This document shows positions 1-8,887 of a stretch of 64,000 nt of DNA, piece by piece. Under the pieces are notes generated by a model that had not been told where the DNA came from, searched no databases, and saw only the letters and a program-made list of their open reading frames with translations. The stretch's first letter is position 1. Each line of letters opens with the position of its first letter. The translations under genes and the position numbers were made by a program. Source of the stretch: Pseudomonas anuradhapurensis (lineage in GTDB: Bacteria > Pseudomonadota > Gammaproteobacteria > Pseudomonadales > Pseudomonadaceae); the NCBI RefSeq assembly GCF_014269225.2, contig NZ_CP077097.1:626001-690000 (forward strand), written 5' to 3'.

Positions 1-298
1 GCTTGTTGAACAGGCGTTCGCCAACCGTGCGGCCGATCACATAGTTGGTGCTGTCGCCGAGGATCGCTGCAGCCATCAGCAGGCCGGCCAGCAGCAACGG
101 GTCCATGCCGCCACCGGCGGCCACGGCGCCAGCAATGAACAGCAGCGAATCACCAGGCAGGAAGGGCATGACCACCAGCCCGGTTTCGCAGAAGATCACG
201 GTGAAGAGGATGGCGTAGATCCAGGGACCGTAATTGGTGACCAGCAGATCGAGGTAGGCATCGAGATGCAGGATAAGGTCCAGCGGGTTGAAATCCAT
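1..298 (-). CDS. DedA family membrane protein (partial, N-terminal part)
   Basis: The first 99 residues of a DedA/SNARE-associated (VTT domain) inner-membrane protein; the rest lies beyond the left edge. DedA proteins are linked to flipping or homeostasis of lipid carriers and to membrane potential. Visible hallmarks are a hydrophobic N-terminal segment, the F-C-E-T-G motif followed by P-F-L-P-G-D-S-L-L-F, and a later G-D-S-T-N-Y-x-I-G-R stretch, all typical of the family. The start is the ATG whose complement ends at 298. The family assignment is secure; the individual substrate or role is not visible. Confidence 0.88.
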   Translation of the reverse strand, partial: MDFNPLDLILHLDAYLDLLVTNYGPWIYAILFTVIFCETGLVVMPFLPGDSLLFIAGAVAAGGGMDPLLLAGLLMAAAILGDSTNYVIGRTVGERLFNK

Positions 299-440
299 GT
301 ACAGCACCTGTGTTCTTGGGGCGTAGGCTCGGTTACCTGGCGATGGGTAAAATTTCACACATGACAGGTGGGCCATTATACGGCGAAGTCGGGAACATGC
401 CCGGGGAGTTTGTAGCGGGGGGTTACGGCAGGGGAGTCCT

Positions 441-544
441 GTTCCGGCCTCTTCGCGGGCACGCCCGCTCCCTCAGGGATATCACCGCTTCCTGAGGCTG
501 TGCTGTACCTGTGGGAGCGGGCGTGCCCGCGAAAGGGCTGGAAC
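441..544. repeat. REP pair, type B (GGGAGCGGGC...GCCCGCGAA family)
   Basis: Two inverted copies of the P. putida type REP element, with arms reading CGGCCTCTTCGCGGG and CCCGCGAAAGGGCTGG. They lie between the divergently read DedA gene and the 3' end of the GNAT gene. The outer ends GTTCC and GGAAC pair, so the whole unit can fold as one hairpin. It is an extragenic repeat and may stop transcription. Confidence 0.85.
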
Positions 545-546
545 AG

Positions 547-1005
547 TCAATCCTGATTGATCGGCAGGATATAGCTCTTGAACTCGTTATCCTCACGAAA
601 CCCGATGGACTCGTAAGTCTTGTGCGCGACCTCGTTGTCCGCGCTGGTTGACACCCGCATGCGCACGGCGTTGGTTTCCTTGGCCATCTTCTTCGCCTCG
701 CGCATCAGGTGGTCGGCCACCAGCATGCGCCGCGAATCCTCGGCCACATAGATGTCGTTGAGAATCCACACCCGCTTCAGCGACAGCGACGAATAGCTCG
801 GGTAGAGCTGGCAGAAACCCAGCAGCTTGCTGTCGTCGTCATCCGGCAAGGCCAGGTAGATCACCGACTCATCCCGCTTCAGGCGCTTTTCCAGGAAGCT
901 GCGCGAGCTGTCGGGGTAGGGAAGCTGCCCGTAGAACTCACGGTATTTGACGAACATCGGCGTGAGCAGGTCGAGGTGTTCCAGGGTTGCCTTGATGATG
1001 CGCAT
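547..1005 (-). CDS. GNAT family N-acetyltransferase
   Basis: A 152-residue single-domain acetyltransferase of the GNAT fold, normal length for the family. A motif-A-like region around residues 84-110 (I-Y-V-A-E-D-S-R-R-M-L-V-A-D-H-L) would bind the acetyl-CoA pyrophosphate. A C-terminal A-H-K-T-Y-E-S-I-G-F segment is the usual motif-B signature. The acceptor cannot be read from sequence. It ends next to a REP pair, and its upstream neighbour eutC lies about 100 bp away on the same strand, so it could be read from the eut operon or from its own promoter; I cannot decide. The ATG at 1003-1005 is the only good start. Confidence 0.85.
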   Translation of the reverse strand: MRIIKATLEHLDLLTPMFVKYREFYGQLPYPDSSRSFLEKRLKRDESVIYLALPDDDDSKLLGFCQLYPSYSSLSLKRVWILNDIYVAEDSRRMLVADHLMREAKKMAKETNAVRMRVSTSADNEVAHKTYESIGFREDNEFKSYILPINQD

Positions 1006-1113
1006 GTGCGGCCCTCAGAGTCCATTAGGGGAAACAGCGGATTGCCAGCAGCTTTCCTGGGCATGCTGCCCAATGCGCGGCGCAAGTGCAATCCGCCTTC
1101 CGTTACAGGTTTT

Positions 1114-1938
1114 TTACCCTTTGCCGAGCAGGAAGTTGCCCTTCTGGCCGGCGCCATGTTCACTCTCAAGGCTATGGACTTCGGCTTCGTCCTTCAGATT
1201 CACTCCGGAAAGCTGACGTCGGCAGGCTTCGCGCATCAGGTACAACAGGCGGTGCGCCGCCATCCCGTAGCTCAGCCCCTCCAGGCGGATGTTGGAAATG
1301 CAGTTGCGGTAGGCATCGGTCAGGCCGACCTTCGGCGCGTAGGTAAAATACAGGCCGAGGCTGTCGGGCGAGCTGAGCCCCGGGCGTTCGCCAATCAGCA
1401 TCACCGTCATGCGCGCACCCAGCAGCTCACCGACCTCGTCGGCCACGGCCACGCGGCCCTGCTGCACCAGCACCACCGGGGCACTGCTCCAGCCGTCGGC
1501 GGCGGCCTGCTCTTCGAAGCGGGCCAGGAACGGCAGGGTGTGGCGGTGCACGGCCAGGGCCGACAGGCCGTCCGCCACGACGATGGCCAGGTCGACCCCG
1601 CCGGGGTTGGCTTGGGCGTGCTGGCGCAGCGCCGCCACCGAGTCCTGGTTCAGGCGCCGCCCCAGGTCCGGGCGTTGCAGGTATTGGTTGCGGTCGCTGG
1701 CGGCGCTGTGCAGCACCAGGCTGTCGCGGCCGCGGTCAGCCAGCTGCGCAGCCAGGCTGGCGTGATCGAACGCCAGGTGTACGGCGTCGCGCGCCTGGGC
1801 ATGGGCGAACTGGAAGTCCAGCTGCGCGCCGGTTGGCAGGCTGGTGCCGGCACGGCCCAGGGCGATGCGCGCCGGGGTGAGGTTGCGCAGGGCCAGCCAG
1901 GGGTTGTCGGGGGTAGGCGTGCGATGGTCCATGGTCAT
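1114..1938 (-). CDS. eutC: Ethanolamine ammonia-lyase small subunit EutC
   Basis: The 274-residue small subunit of the adenosylcobalamin-dependent enzyme that splits ethanolamine into acetaldehyde and ammonia; the usual length is about 270-300. Characteristic stretches are [12 protein letters not shown] (about residues 75-86), the [12 protein letters not shown] block and the [15 protein letters not shown] segment, which contribute to the cobalamin and subunit interface. It starts 2 bp after the eutB stop, so it is translationally coupled in the order eat-eutB-eutC. No microcompartment shell genes and no EutA reactivase are present in the window, which fits the simple cytoplasmic pathway of pseudomonads. 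Confidence 0.97.
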   Translation of the reverse strand: MTMDHRTPTPDNPWLALRNLTPARIALGRAGTSLPTGAQLDFQFAHAQARDAVHLAFDHASLAAQLADRGRDSLVLHSAASDRNQYLQRPDLGRRLNQDSVAALRQHAQANPGGVDLAIVVADGLSALAVHRHTLPFLARFEEQAAADGWSSAPVVLVQQGRVAVADEVGELLGARMTVMLIGERPGLSSPDSLGLYFTYAPKVGLTDAYRNCISNIRLEGLSYGMAAHRLLYLMREACRRQLSGVNLKDEAEVHSLESEHGAGQKGNFLLGKG

Positions 1939-1940
1939 CC

Positions 1941-3335
1941 CTATGCAAGCTGTGCCAAGGCCTGGCGGAAAGCCGGCGGCAGGTTGTCACCAAAGCGTAC
2001 CCGGCCATCGGCCTGGGTGAAGATGCCGGTGCGGGCCAGCCAGGCCTCGAATTCCGGCCCGGGTTTCAGGCCCAGGGTCTGGCGCGCGTACAGCGCATCG
2101 TGGAACGAGGTGGTCTGGTAGTTGAGCATGATGTCGTCGGAACCGGGGATGCCCATGATGAAGTTGATCCCGGCCACGCCCAGCAAGGTCAGCAGGGTGT
2201 CCATGTCGTCCTGGTCGGCTTCGGCGTGGTTGGTGTAGCAGATGTCGCAACCCATCGGCACCCCCAGCAGCTTGCCGCAGAAGTGGTCCTCGAGGCCGGC
2301 GCGGATGATCTGCTTGCCGTTGTACAGGTATTCCGGGCCGATGAAGCCGACCACGGTGTTGACCAGGAACGGCTTGAAATGGCGGGCCACGGCATAGGCG
2401 CGGGTTTCGCAGGTTTGCTGGTCGACGCCGTGGTGGGCGTTGGCCGACAGGGCGCTGCCCTGGCCGGTTTCGAAGTACATCAGGTTCTGCCCGAGTGTGC
2501 CGCGCTTCAGCGAAAGGCCCGCTTCGTAGCCTTCCTGCAGCACATTGAGGTTGATGCCGAAGCCGGCGTTGGCCGCTTCGGTGCCGGCGATGGACTGGAA
2601 CACCAGGTCCAGCGGCACGCCACGGTTGATCGCCTCGATCGACGTGGTCACGTGGGTTAGTACGCAAGCCTGGGTGGGGATGTCGTAGCGCTGGATGATG
2701 GCGTCGAGCATCTCCAGCAGCGCGCAGATCGAAGCGATGCTGTCGGTGGCCGGGTTGATGCCGATCATGGCGTCGCCGTTGCCGTACAAAAGGCCGTCGA
2801 GGATGCTGGCGGCGATGCCGGCCGGTTCGTCGGTCGGGTGGTTGGGCTGCAGCCGGGTCGACAGCCGCCCGCGCAGGCCCATGGTGCCACGGAAGCGCGT
2901 GACCACGCGGATCTTCTGCGCCACCAGCACCAGGTCCTGCACGCGCATGATCTTCGACACCGCTGCGGCCATTTCCGGGGTCAGCCCGGGCGCCAGGGCG
3001 CGCAGGCTGTCCTCGTTGGCTTCATCGCTGAGCAGCCAGTCGCGCAGGCCACCCACGGTCAGGTGGCTGACGATTGCAAATGCCTGGGCATCGTGGCTGT
3101 CGATGATCAGCCGGGTGACTTCGTCTTCTTCGTAAGGGATCAGTGCTTCATTGAGGAAATGCGTCAGCGGGATATTGGCCAGGGCCATCTGAGCGGCGAC
3201 GCGTTCACCGTCGTTGCTGGCGGCGACACCCGCCAGGTAGTCCCCCGAACGGGCGGGGCTGGCCTTGGCCATCACTTCCTTGAGGCTGTCGAAGCGGTAG
3301 ACCAGGTGGCCCACCGTGTGTACGAAACTTGCCAT
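1941..3335 (-). CDS. eutB: Ethanolamine ammonia-lyase large subunit EutB
   Basis: The 464-residue catalytic TIM-barrel subunit of ethanolamine ammonia-lyase (family length about 453-467). The conserved [11 protein letters not shown] segment, [12 protein letters not shown] and [12 protein letters not shown] are readable and correspond to substrate and cofactor binding loops. With EutC it yields acetaldehyde plus ammonium in the cytoplasm. The ammonium is a nitrogen source, and the acetaldehyde passes to the dehydrogenase at 5057-6577. It lies 46 bp downstream of the permease gene on the same strand, so one transcript from the sigma-54 site near 4900 is likely. Confidence 0.98.
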   Translation of the reverse strand: MASFVHTVGHLVYRFDSLKEVMAKASPARSGDYLAGVAASNDGERVAAQMALANIPLTHFLNEALIPYEEDEVTRLIIDSHDAQAFAIVSHLTVGGLRDWLLSDEANEDSLRALAPGLTPEMAAAVSKIMRVQDLVLVAQKIRVVTRFRGTMGLRGRLSTRLQPNHPTDEPAGIAASILDGLLYGNGDAMIGINPATDSIASICALLEMLDAIIQRYDIPTQACVLTHVTTSIEAINRGVPLDLVFQSIAGTEAANAGFGINLNVLQEGYEAGLSLKRGTLGQNLMYFETGQGSALSANAHHGVDQQTCETRAYAVARHFKPFLVNTVVGFIGPEYLYNGKQIIRAGLEDHFCGKLLGVPMGCDICYTNHAEADQDDMDTLLTLLGVAGINFIMGIPGSDDIMLNYQTTSFHDALYARQTLGLKPGPEFEAWLARTGIFTQADGRVRFGDNLPPAFRQALAQLA

Positions 3336-3381
3336 ACAGACTCTCCAGAGCCGCGGGTTGCCCCGCGGCGGGTGGCGGCGA

Positions 3382-4830
3382 TCAGTGCAGGGCCTCTTCG
3401 GCCTTCTGGATCGCGGCGAATTCCTCTTCCGGTGTGCCCGCTACCAGGTGGTGGCGGCTGTACAAAGCAAAGTAGGCAATTAATACCGCATAGATCACTG
3501 CGGCGCCAATCACCACCCGTGGGTCGACCAGGAAACCGGCGACCACGGCGATGCAGGCCAGTACCAGGGCCACGCCCGAGGTGACGATGCCACCGGGGGT
3601 GCGGTACGGGCGCTCCATCTTCGGCCGGCGGATACGCAAGGTGATGTGCGCAGCCATCATCAGCACATATGACAGTGTGGCACCGAACACCGCCACCAGG
3701 ATCAGCAGGTCGCCCTGGCCGGTCAGCGACAGGGCAAAGCCGATGATGCCAGGGATGACCAGAGCCATGACCGGGGCTTTGCTCTTGTTGGTTTCCGACA
3801 GCTTGCGCGGCAGGTAGCCGGCGCGCGACAGGGCGAAGATCTGCCGGGAATAGGCGTAGATGATCGAGAAGAAGCTGGCGATCAGCCCGGCCAGCCCGAC
3901 CAGGTTGACGAAGCCGCCCATCCAGGTGGAGCCGCCGTAGGCCTTGGACAAGGCTTCGACCAGCGGGTTGCCGGAGGCCTTCAGCGCCTCGGAGCCTGCG
4001 CCGCCGGGCCCGACCACCAGGATCAGCAGGGCGAAGGCGAGCAGGACCAGCATGGCCCCGATCAACCCGCGTGGCAGGTCGCGCTTGGGGTTCTTGGTTT
4101 CTTCCGCGGCCAGCGGCACGCCTTCGACAGCCAGGAAGAACCAGATGGCGTAGGGGATGGCTGCCCACACACCGACGTAGCCGAACGGCAGGAAGCTGCT
4201 GGCGCCCACGGCATCTGTCTTGGCGATGTCGAACAGGTTGGCTGCATCAAAATGGGGCACCATGCCCAGCAAAAACACAGCCAGGGCAATGGCGGCGATG
4301 GCGGTGATGATGAACATCAGCTTCAGTGCCTCACCCACGCCGAAGATGTGAATGCCGATGAACACGATGTAGAACGCCAGGTAGATCATCCAGCCGCCGA
4401 TACCGAACAGCGACTGGCAATAGGCGCCGATGAACACCGCGATGGCGGCGGGGGCGATGGCGTATTCGATGAGGATTGCCGTGCCGGTGAGGAAGCCGCC
4501 CCACGGGCCGAAGGCGCTGCGGGCAAAACCGTAGCCGCCGCCTGCGGTGGGGATCATCGACGACAGTTCGGCCAGCGAGAAGCACATGCACAGGTACATG
4601 GTGGCCATCAGCAGGGTGGCGAGGAACATCCCGCCCCAGCCACCCTGGGCCAGGCCGAAGTTCCAGCCGGCGTAGTCGCCGGAGATGACATAGGCCACGC
4701 CCAGGCCGACCAGCAGTACCCAGCCGGCGGCGCCTTTTTTCAGTTCACGTTGCTGGAAATAGTCCGAGCCGACCTTTTCGAAGTCGACGGAAGAGCCTGC
4801 CGGAGAGCCGGCGGAATGATCGCTTGGCAT
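3382..4830 (-). CDS. eat: Ethanolamine permease Eat (APC superfamily)
   Basis: A 482-residue APC-superfamily transporter with about 12 predicted membrane segments, matching the ethanolamine permease family. The N-terminal tail contains F-x-K-V-G-x-D-Y-F-Q-Q-R-E-L-K-K-G-A-A-G-W, a strong signature of Eat proteins. The frame stays open upstream for 51 more codons, but that part crosses the promoter and a REP element. The ATG at 4828-4830 gives the family N-terminus. It is the first gene of eat-eutB-eutC. A good sigma-54 promoter lies about 60 bp upstream, in line with the published EatR/RpoN control of the P. aeruginosa homologue. Confidence 0.95.
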   Translation of the reverse strand: MPSDHSAGSPAGSSVDFEKVGSDYFQQRELKKGAAGWVLLVGLGVAYVISGDYAGWNFGLAQGGWGGMFLATLLMATMYLCMCFSLAELSSMIPTAGGGYGFARSAFGPWGGFLTGTAILIEYAIAPAAIAVFIGAYCQSLFGIGGWMIYLAFYIVFIGIHIFGVGEALKLMFIITAIAAIALAVFLLGMVPHFDAANLFDIAKTDAVGASSFLPFGYVGVWAAIPYAIWFFLAVEGVPLAAEETKNPKRDLPRGLIGAMLVLLAFALLILVVGPGGAGSEALKASGNPLVEALSKAYGGSTWMGGFVNLVGLAGLIASFFSIIYAYSRQIFALSRAGYLPRKLSETNKSKAPVMALVIPGIIGFALSLTGQGDLLILVAVFGATLSYVLMMAAHITLRIRRPKMERPYRTPGGIVTSGVALVLACIAVVAGFLVDPRVVIGAAVIYAVLIAYFALYSRHHLVAGTPEEEFAAIQKAEEALH

Positions 4831-4891
4831 AGATTCACCTGTTGTTTTTCTTGGTGGCCGGAAGGGTTCCGGGCCGATGGTGATAGGTGTT

Positions 4892-4906
4892 GCAGGAAGC
4901 GAGCCA
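4892..4906 (-). promoter_or_regulatory. Predicted sigma-54 (RpoN) promoter of eat-eutB-eutC
   Basis: On the minus strand it reads TGGCTCGCTTCCTGC, preceded by C and followed by A. The GG and GC doublets have exactly the spacing of -24/-12 elements (consensus TGGCACG-N4-TTGC). Two deviations are visible: T for A at the fifth base, and CTGC for TTGC. Transcription would begin near 4880, leaving a leader of about 50 nt. A 9-bp inverted repeat (CCAGAGCGG, 4904-4912, with CCGCTCTGG, 4927-4935) overlaps its upstream edge. Confidence 0.7.
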
Positions 4907-4950
4907 GAGCGGTTGGTGCGCGGTTGCCGCTCTGGGTTTGGTGTATGCAG

Positions 4951-5046
4951 GCCTGGCCTCTTCGCGGGCTTGCCCGCTCCCACAGGGACTGCACAAGTTT
5001 CAAGACCAGTGCAATACCTGTGGGGGCGGGCGTGCCCGCGAAGGCC
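4951..5046. repeat. REP pair, type B
   Basis: Two inverted type-B REPs (CCTCTTCGCGGGCTTGCCCG and GGGCGGGCGTGCCCGCGAAGG) fill most of the gap between exaC and the eat promoter. Any EatR site for eat must therefore be squeezed between the REP and the promoter or lie beyond the REP pair. Confidence 0.85.
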
Positions 5047-5056
5047 GCGACGCGGT

Positions 5057-6577
5057 TTAGAAGAAGCCCAACGGATTGATGTCGTAGCTCACCAGCAGGT
5101 TCTTGGTCTGCTGATAGTGGTCCAGCATCATCTTGTGCGTCTCACGCCCGACGCCCGACTTCTTGTACCCGCCAAACGCCGCATGCGCCGGGTACAGGTG
5201 GTAGCAGTTGGTCCACACCCGGCCTGCCTTGATCCCACGGCCCACGCGGTAGGCACGGTTGATGTCACGGGTCCACACGCCGGCGCCCAGGCCGAACTCG
5301 GTGTCGTTGGCGATCGCCAGCGCTTCGGCTTCGTCCTTGAACGTGGTGACGCTGACCACCGGCCCGAAGATTTCCTCCTGGAACACGCGCATGCGGTTGT
5401 TGCCCTTGAGCAGGGTCGGCTGGATGTAGTAACCGGTGGCCAGCGAGCCTTCGAGTTTTTCCACCTTGCCGCCAGTCAGCAGCTCGGCGCCTTCCTTCTC
5501 GGCAATCTCCAGGTACGACAGGATTTTCTCGAACTGCTGCTGCGAGGCCTGGGCACCGACCATGGTGTCGGTGTCCAGCGGGTCGCCACGCTTGATCTGT
5601 TGCACCTTCTTCATCACCGCTTCCATGAACTGCGGGTAGATCGACTCCTGGACCAGGGCGCGCGACGGGCAGGTGCACACCTCACCCTGGTTGAAGAACG
5701 CCAGCACCATGCCTTCGGCGGCTTTCTCGATGAAGCTCGGCTCGGCCTGCATGATGTCTTCGAAGTAGATGTTCGGCGACTTGCCGCCCAGCTCCACGGT
5801 GGACGGGATGATGTTCTCGGCGGCGCACTTCATGATGTGCGAGCCCACCGGGGTCGAGCCGGTGAAGGCGATCTTGGCGATGCGCTTGCTGGTGGCCAGC
5901 GCCTCGCCGGCTTCGCGGCCATAGCCCTGCACCACGTTGAGTACGCCTTTTGGCAGCAGGTCGCCGATCAGTTCCAGCAGCACGGTGATGCCCAGTGGGG
6001 TCTGCTCGGCCGGCTTGAGCACCACGCAGTTGCCGGCGGCCAGGGCCGGGGCAAGCTTCCAGGCGGCCATCAGGATCGGGAAGTTCCACGGGATGATCTG
6101 CCCGACCACGCCCAGTGGCTCGTGGATGTGATAGGCCACGGTGCCTTCGTTGATCTCGGCGGCGCCGCCTTCCTGGGCACGAATGCAACCAGCGAAGTAG
6201 CGGAAGTGGTCGACCGCCAGCGGGATGTCGGCATTCAGGGTTTCACGCACCGGCTTGCCGTTGTCCCAGGTTTCGGTGATGGCCAGCAGTTCGAGGTTCT
6301 GTTCGATACGGTCGGCGATCTTCAGCAGGACGTTGGAGCGGTCCTGCACCGAGGTACGGCCCCAGGCGTCGGCAGCCGCATGGGCGGCATCCAGGGCTTT
6401 TTCGATGTCTTCGGCAGTGGAGCGGGGGAATTCGGCGATCGGCTGGCCGTTCACCGGCGAGGTGTTGGTGAAGTACTCACCCTTTACCGGAGGAACGAAC
6501 TCACCACCGATGTAGTTGCCGTAGCGGCTCTTGAAGGAAACCTTCGCGCCTTCGGTACCGGGATGTGCGTAACGCAT
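5057..6577 (-). CDS. exaC: NAD(+)-dependent acetaldehyde dehydrogenase (ExaC/AldB type)
   Basis: A 506-residue aldehyde dehydrogenase that would oxidise the acetaldehyde made by EutBC to acetate. The general base Glu262 lies in V-E-L-G-G-K-S-P, and the nucleophile Cys301 lies in N-Q-G-E-V-C-T-C, with a second Cys two residues later as in the ExaC/AldB group. The P-W-N-F-P segment near 163-167 and K-P-A-E-Q-T-P near 188-194 bind NAD. It is transcribed divergently from eatR and has its own sigma-54 promoter at 6626-6640. The P. aeruginosa gene in the same position (PA4022) has also been called hdhA, so the symbol is less certain than the function. Confidence 0.93.
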   Translation of the reverse strand: MRYAHPGTEGAKVSFKSRYGNYIGGEFVPPVKGEYFTNTSPVNGQPIAEFPRSTAEDIEKALDAAHAAADAWGRTSVQDRSNVLLKIADRIEQNLELLAITETWDNGKPVRETLNADIPLAVDHFRYFAGCIRAQEGGAAEINEGTVAYHIHEPLGVVGQIIPWNFPILMAAWKLAPALAAGNCVVLKPAEQTPLGITVLLELIGDLLPKGVLNVVQGYGREAGEALATSKRIAKIAFTGSTPVGSHIMKCAAENIIPSTVELGGKSPNIYFEDIMQAEPSFIEKAAEGMVLAFFNQGEVCTCPSRALVQESIYPQFMEAVMKKVQQIKRGDPLDTDTMVGAQASQQQFEKILSYLEIAEKEGAELLTGGKVEKLEGSLATGYYIQPTLLKGNNRMRVFQEEIFGPVVSVTTFKDEAEALAIANDTEFGLGAGVWTRDINRAYRVGRGIKAGRVWTNCYHLYPAHAAFGGYKKSGVGRETHKMMLDHYQQTKNLLVSYDINPLGFF

Positions 6578-6625
6578 GGTGTGTCTCCTGGCTATTGTGC
6601 TTGTTAGGGAGTTGAAAAGCGTAGA

Positions 6626-6640
6626 GCAAAGGTTGGGCCA
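6626..6640 (-). promoter_or_regulatory. Predicted sigma-54 (RpoN) promoter of exaC
   Basis: The minus strand reads TGGCCCAACCTTTGC: TGGC, seven bases, TTGC, with GG-GC spacing exactly right for -24/-12. The start of transcription would be near 6614, 37 nt before the exaC ATG. Farther upstream lie a perfect palindrome CCACCCGGGTGG (6780-6791) and the imperfect dyad TGTGCCATTTGCGACA (about 6739-6754), either of which could be the activator site; neither is proven. Confidence 0.75.
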
Positions 6641-6832
6641 GCGTTGCCAGTGCCAGGCAAATCAATGGCTTGGCCTGCTTTCCAGGGCCTGGGCCAGCGA
6701 CGTTGTGCCAGCGCCGGTACGCACCGGGGTGACACTTTGTGCCATTTGCGACACGTAACCCGGGGATGCATTGCAAAGGCCACCCGGGTGGAGGATGCTG
6801 GCGGGACGCTCCATCTGCGGAGAACTACAACA

Positions 6833-8821
6833 ATGCAGAGCAATCATTTCAGTCGCCATGCCCAGCAAGTCCACACCGTTGCCCATGGCGGGGCCGGGGC
6901 AGGCGCTAGCGACCCTTCCATCGCCCGCTCCTGGCTGCGCTGCCTGGAGGACTACCACCTCGACCCGGCGCTGATCGAGGCGCCAGTAGTGCTTGAGCAC
7001 GGGCGCCTGCTGGAAAGCCGCGAGCGCCTGCGCCAGGTGCTGCAGATTGCCGACCATGAGATGAACAGCCTGCACCAGCAGCTATCCGGGGCCGGCCATG
7101 CGGTGCTGCTGACCGATGCGCGCGGGGTCATCCTCAACTGTGTCAGCGCCCCGAGCGAGCGACGCAGCTTCGAGCGCGCTGGCCTGTGGCTGGGCGCTGA
7201 CTGGAGTGAAGCGCGCGAAGGCACCAACGGTATTGGCACGTGCCTGGTCGAGCGCCAGGCCCTGACCATTCATCAGGACGAGCACTTCCGCGGCCGCCAC
7301 ACCGGCCTGACGTGCTCGGCCAGCCCGGTGTTCGACCCGCATGGCGAGTTGCTGGCGGTGCTGGACGTGTCTTCGGCACGGCCTGATGTTTCCCGGCAGA
7401 GCCAGTTCCACACCATGGCCCTGGTCAACCTGTCGGCGAAGATGATCGAAAGTTGCTATTTCCTGCGTCATTTCGAACAACAGTGGCTGCTGCGTTTTCA
7501 TTTGCAGGCCGAATCGGTCGGCCTGTTCAGCGAAGGCCTGCTGGCCTTCGACGGTGACGGGCGCATCTGCGCTGCCAACCAGAGCGCACTGAACTTGCTG
7601 GGTACGGTGCGTGGTGGTGTGCTGGGCAAACCGCTGGAGCGTTTCTTCGCCTGCAGCCATGACGAGCTGTTCAGCCGTGCCACGCCCTCCGGCAGCACGG
7701 CCTGGCCGCTGCATACCCTGGACGGGCGCCAGGTATTCGCCAGCCTGCGTGGCCAGGCCCGCGCGCCGGTATGGTCGGTGCCAGCCGCGCAGCCACGGCC
7801 GGCGCGGGAGGCCGAGCCGCTTGTCTGCCTGCTCGACCCGGCCTTGCAGAACGACTTCCGGCGCAGCGTGCGCGTATTCGATCGCGACGTGCCGTTGTTG
7901 CTGCGCGGCGAGACCGGTTGCGGCAAGGAGGCGTTCGCCCAGGCCGTGCACCAAGCCAGCGAGCGGCGCGGCAAACCGTTCGTCGCCATCAACTGTGCGT
8001 CGATCCCGGAGAGCCTGATCGAGAGCGAGCTGTTCGGCTATCGCGGCGGCAGTTTTACCGGGGCGCGCAAGGAAGGCATGCGTGGCAAGCTGCTGCAGGC
8101 CGACGGTGGCACCTTGCTGCTGGACGAGATCGGCGACATGCCGCTGGCCCTGCAAACCCGCTTGCTGCGGGTACTTGAAGAGCGCCAGGTGGTGCCGATC
8201 GGTGGCGAGCCGCAGGCGGTCGACGTGCGCATCGTCAGTGCTACCCACCGCGACCTGCTGGAGCGGGTGGAGCAGGGCAGTTTCCGTGAAGACCTGTATT
8301 ACCGCCTGAATGGCCTGGAAGTGGCGTTGCCGGCGGTGCGCGAGCGCAGTGACAAGGCGCAGTTGCTGGACTTCCTGCTGCGCCAGGAAGCGCAGGGTCA
8401 GTTGATAGACATCGAGCCCCGGGCGCGACAAGCGCTACTCGACTTTGCCTGGCCGGGAAACGTGCGGCAGATGCGCAACGTGCTGCGTACCCTGGTGGCG
8501 CTGGGTGAAAACGGTTGCATCGGACTCCCGGACCTTCCCGCCATCCTCCGCAGCAGCACCGCCCCTGTAGGAGCGGCCTTGGGTCGCGAAAGGGCCGCAG
8601 AGCGGCCCCAGGGGCCCAGCCGCGCCGACCAATCTGCCGGGGCTGCTTCGCAGCCCGATCGCGACACAAGGCCGCTCCTACAGGATGCGGAGCGGCGAGC
8701 ATTGTTGGTGACGCTAGAGGCAAAACACTGGCACCTCACCCGTGTCGCCGAGCACTTGGGCATCAGCCGTAATACCTTGTATCGAAAACTGCGCAAACAC
8801 GGCATCACCAGGGCCGGCTGA
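6833..8821 (+). CDS. eatR: Sigma-54-dependent activator EatR (GAF-AAA+-Fis)
   Basis: A 662-residue enhancer-binding protein of the AcoR type: an N-terminal GAF-like sensing region (about 60-200), a PAS-like segment (about 225-300), an AAA+ domain with Walker A G-E-T-G-C-G-K-E, a G-S-F-T-G-A loop that contacts sigma-54 (Ser in place of the usual Ala), Walker B G-T-L-L-L-D-E-I-G-D-M, and a C-terminal Fis helix-turn-helix. The ATG at 6833 has GGAGA 9 bases upstream; the frame is open farther upstream, but that part is the promoter region of exaC. Residues about 578-618, between AAA+ and helix-turn-helix, are encoded by a complete REP pair, an unusual insertion. By position and neighbours it should activate eat-eutBC and exaC. 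Confidence 0.93.
   Translation: MQSNHFSRHAQQVHTVAHGGAGAGASDPSIARSWLRCLEDYHLDPALIEAPVVLEHGRLLESRERLRQVLQIADHEMNSLHQQLSGAGHAVLLTDARGVILNCVSAPSERRSFERAGLWLGADWSEAREGTNGIGTCLVERQALTIHQDEHFRGRHTGLTCSASPVFDPHGELLAVLDVSSARPDVSRQSQFHTMALVNLSAKMIESCYFLRHFEQQWLLRFHLQAESVGLFSEGLLAFDGDGRICAANQSALNLLGTVRGGVLGKPLERFFACSHDELFSRATPSGSTAWPLHTLDGRQVFASLRGQARAPVWSVPAAQPRPAREAEPLVCLLDPALQNDFRRSVRVFDRDVPLLLRGETGCGKEAFAQAVHQASERRGKPFVAINCASIPESLIESELFGYRGGSFTGARKEGMRGKLLQADGGTLLLDEIGDMPLALQTRLLRVLEERQVVPIGGEPQAVDVRIVSATHRDLLERVEQGSFREDLYYRLNGLEVALPAVRERSDKAQLLDFLLRQEAQGQLIDIEPRARQALLDFAWPGNVRQMRNVLRTLVALGENGCIGLPDLPAILRSSTAPVGAALGRERAAERPQGPSRADQSAGAASQPDRDTRPLLQDAERRALLVTLEAKHWHLTRVAEHLGISRNTLYRKLRKHGITRAG
8564..8684. 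repeat. REP pair, type A, inside the eatR coding sequence
   Basis: Two inverted type-A REPs begin CCTGTAGGAGCGGCCTTG and end CAAGGCCGCTCCTACAGG, with the GGGCCGCAGAGCGGCCC and GGGGCTGCTTCGCAGCCC hairpins between them. The structure is the same as in the intergenic pairs at 11163, 21411 and 51905, but here it is translated without stop or frameshift. Confidence 0.95.
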
Positions 8822-8887
8822 GCGAAACAGCGGGTGCGAATTGTCGCGCCCTAGGCTACCCTGCCTCGATGTTTTGCGAGGTCGACC

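Noticed and set aside
4901..4914. The 14-base string GAGCCAGAGCGGTT is shared with 19339-19352 upstream of acoX
   Set aside because: At eat it overlaps the -24 element; at aco it lies about 28 bp upstream of it. The different position relative to the promoter makes a shared regulatory element unlikely, and a single 14-base match in 64 kb is weak evidence.
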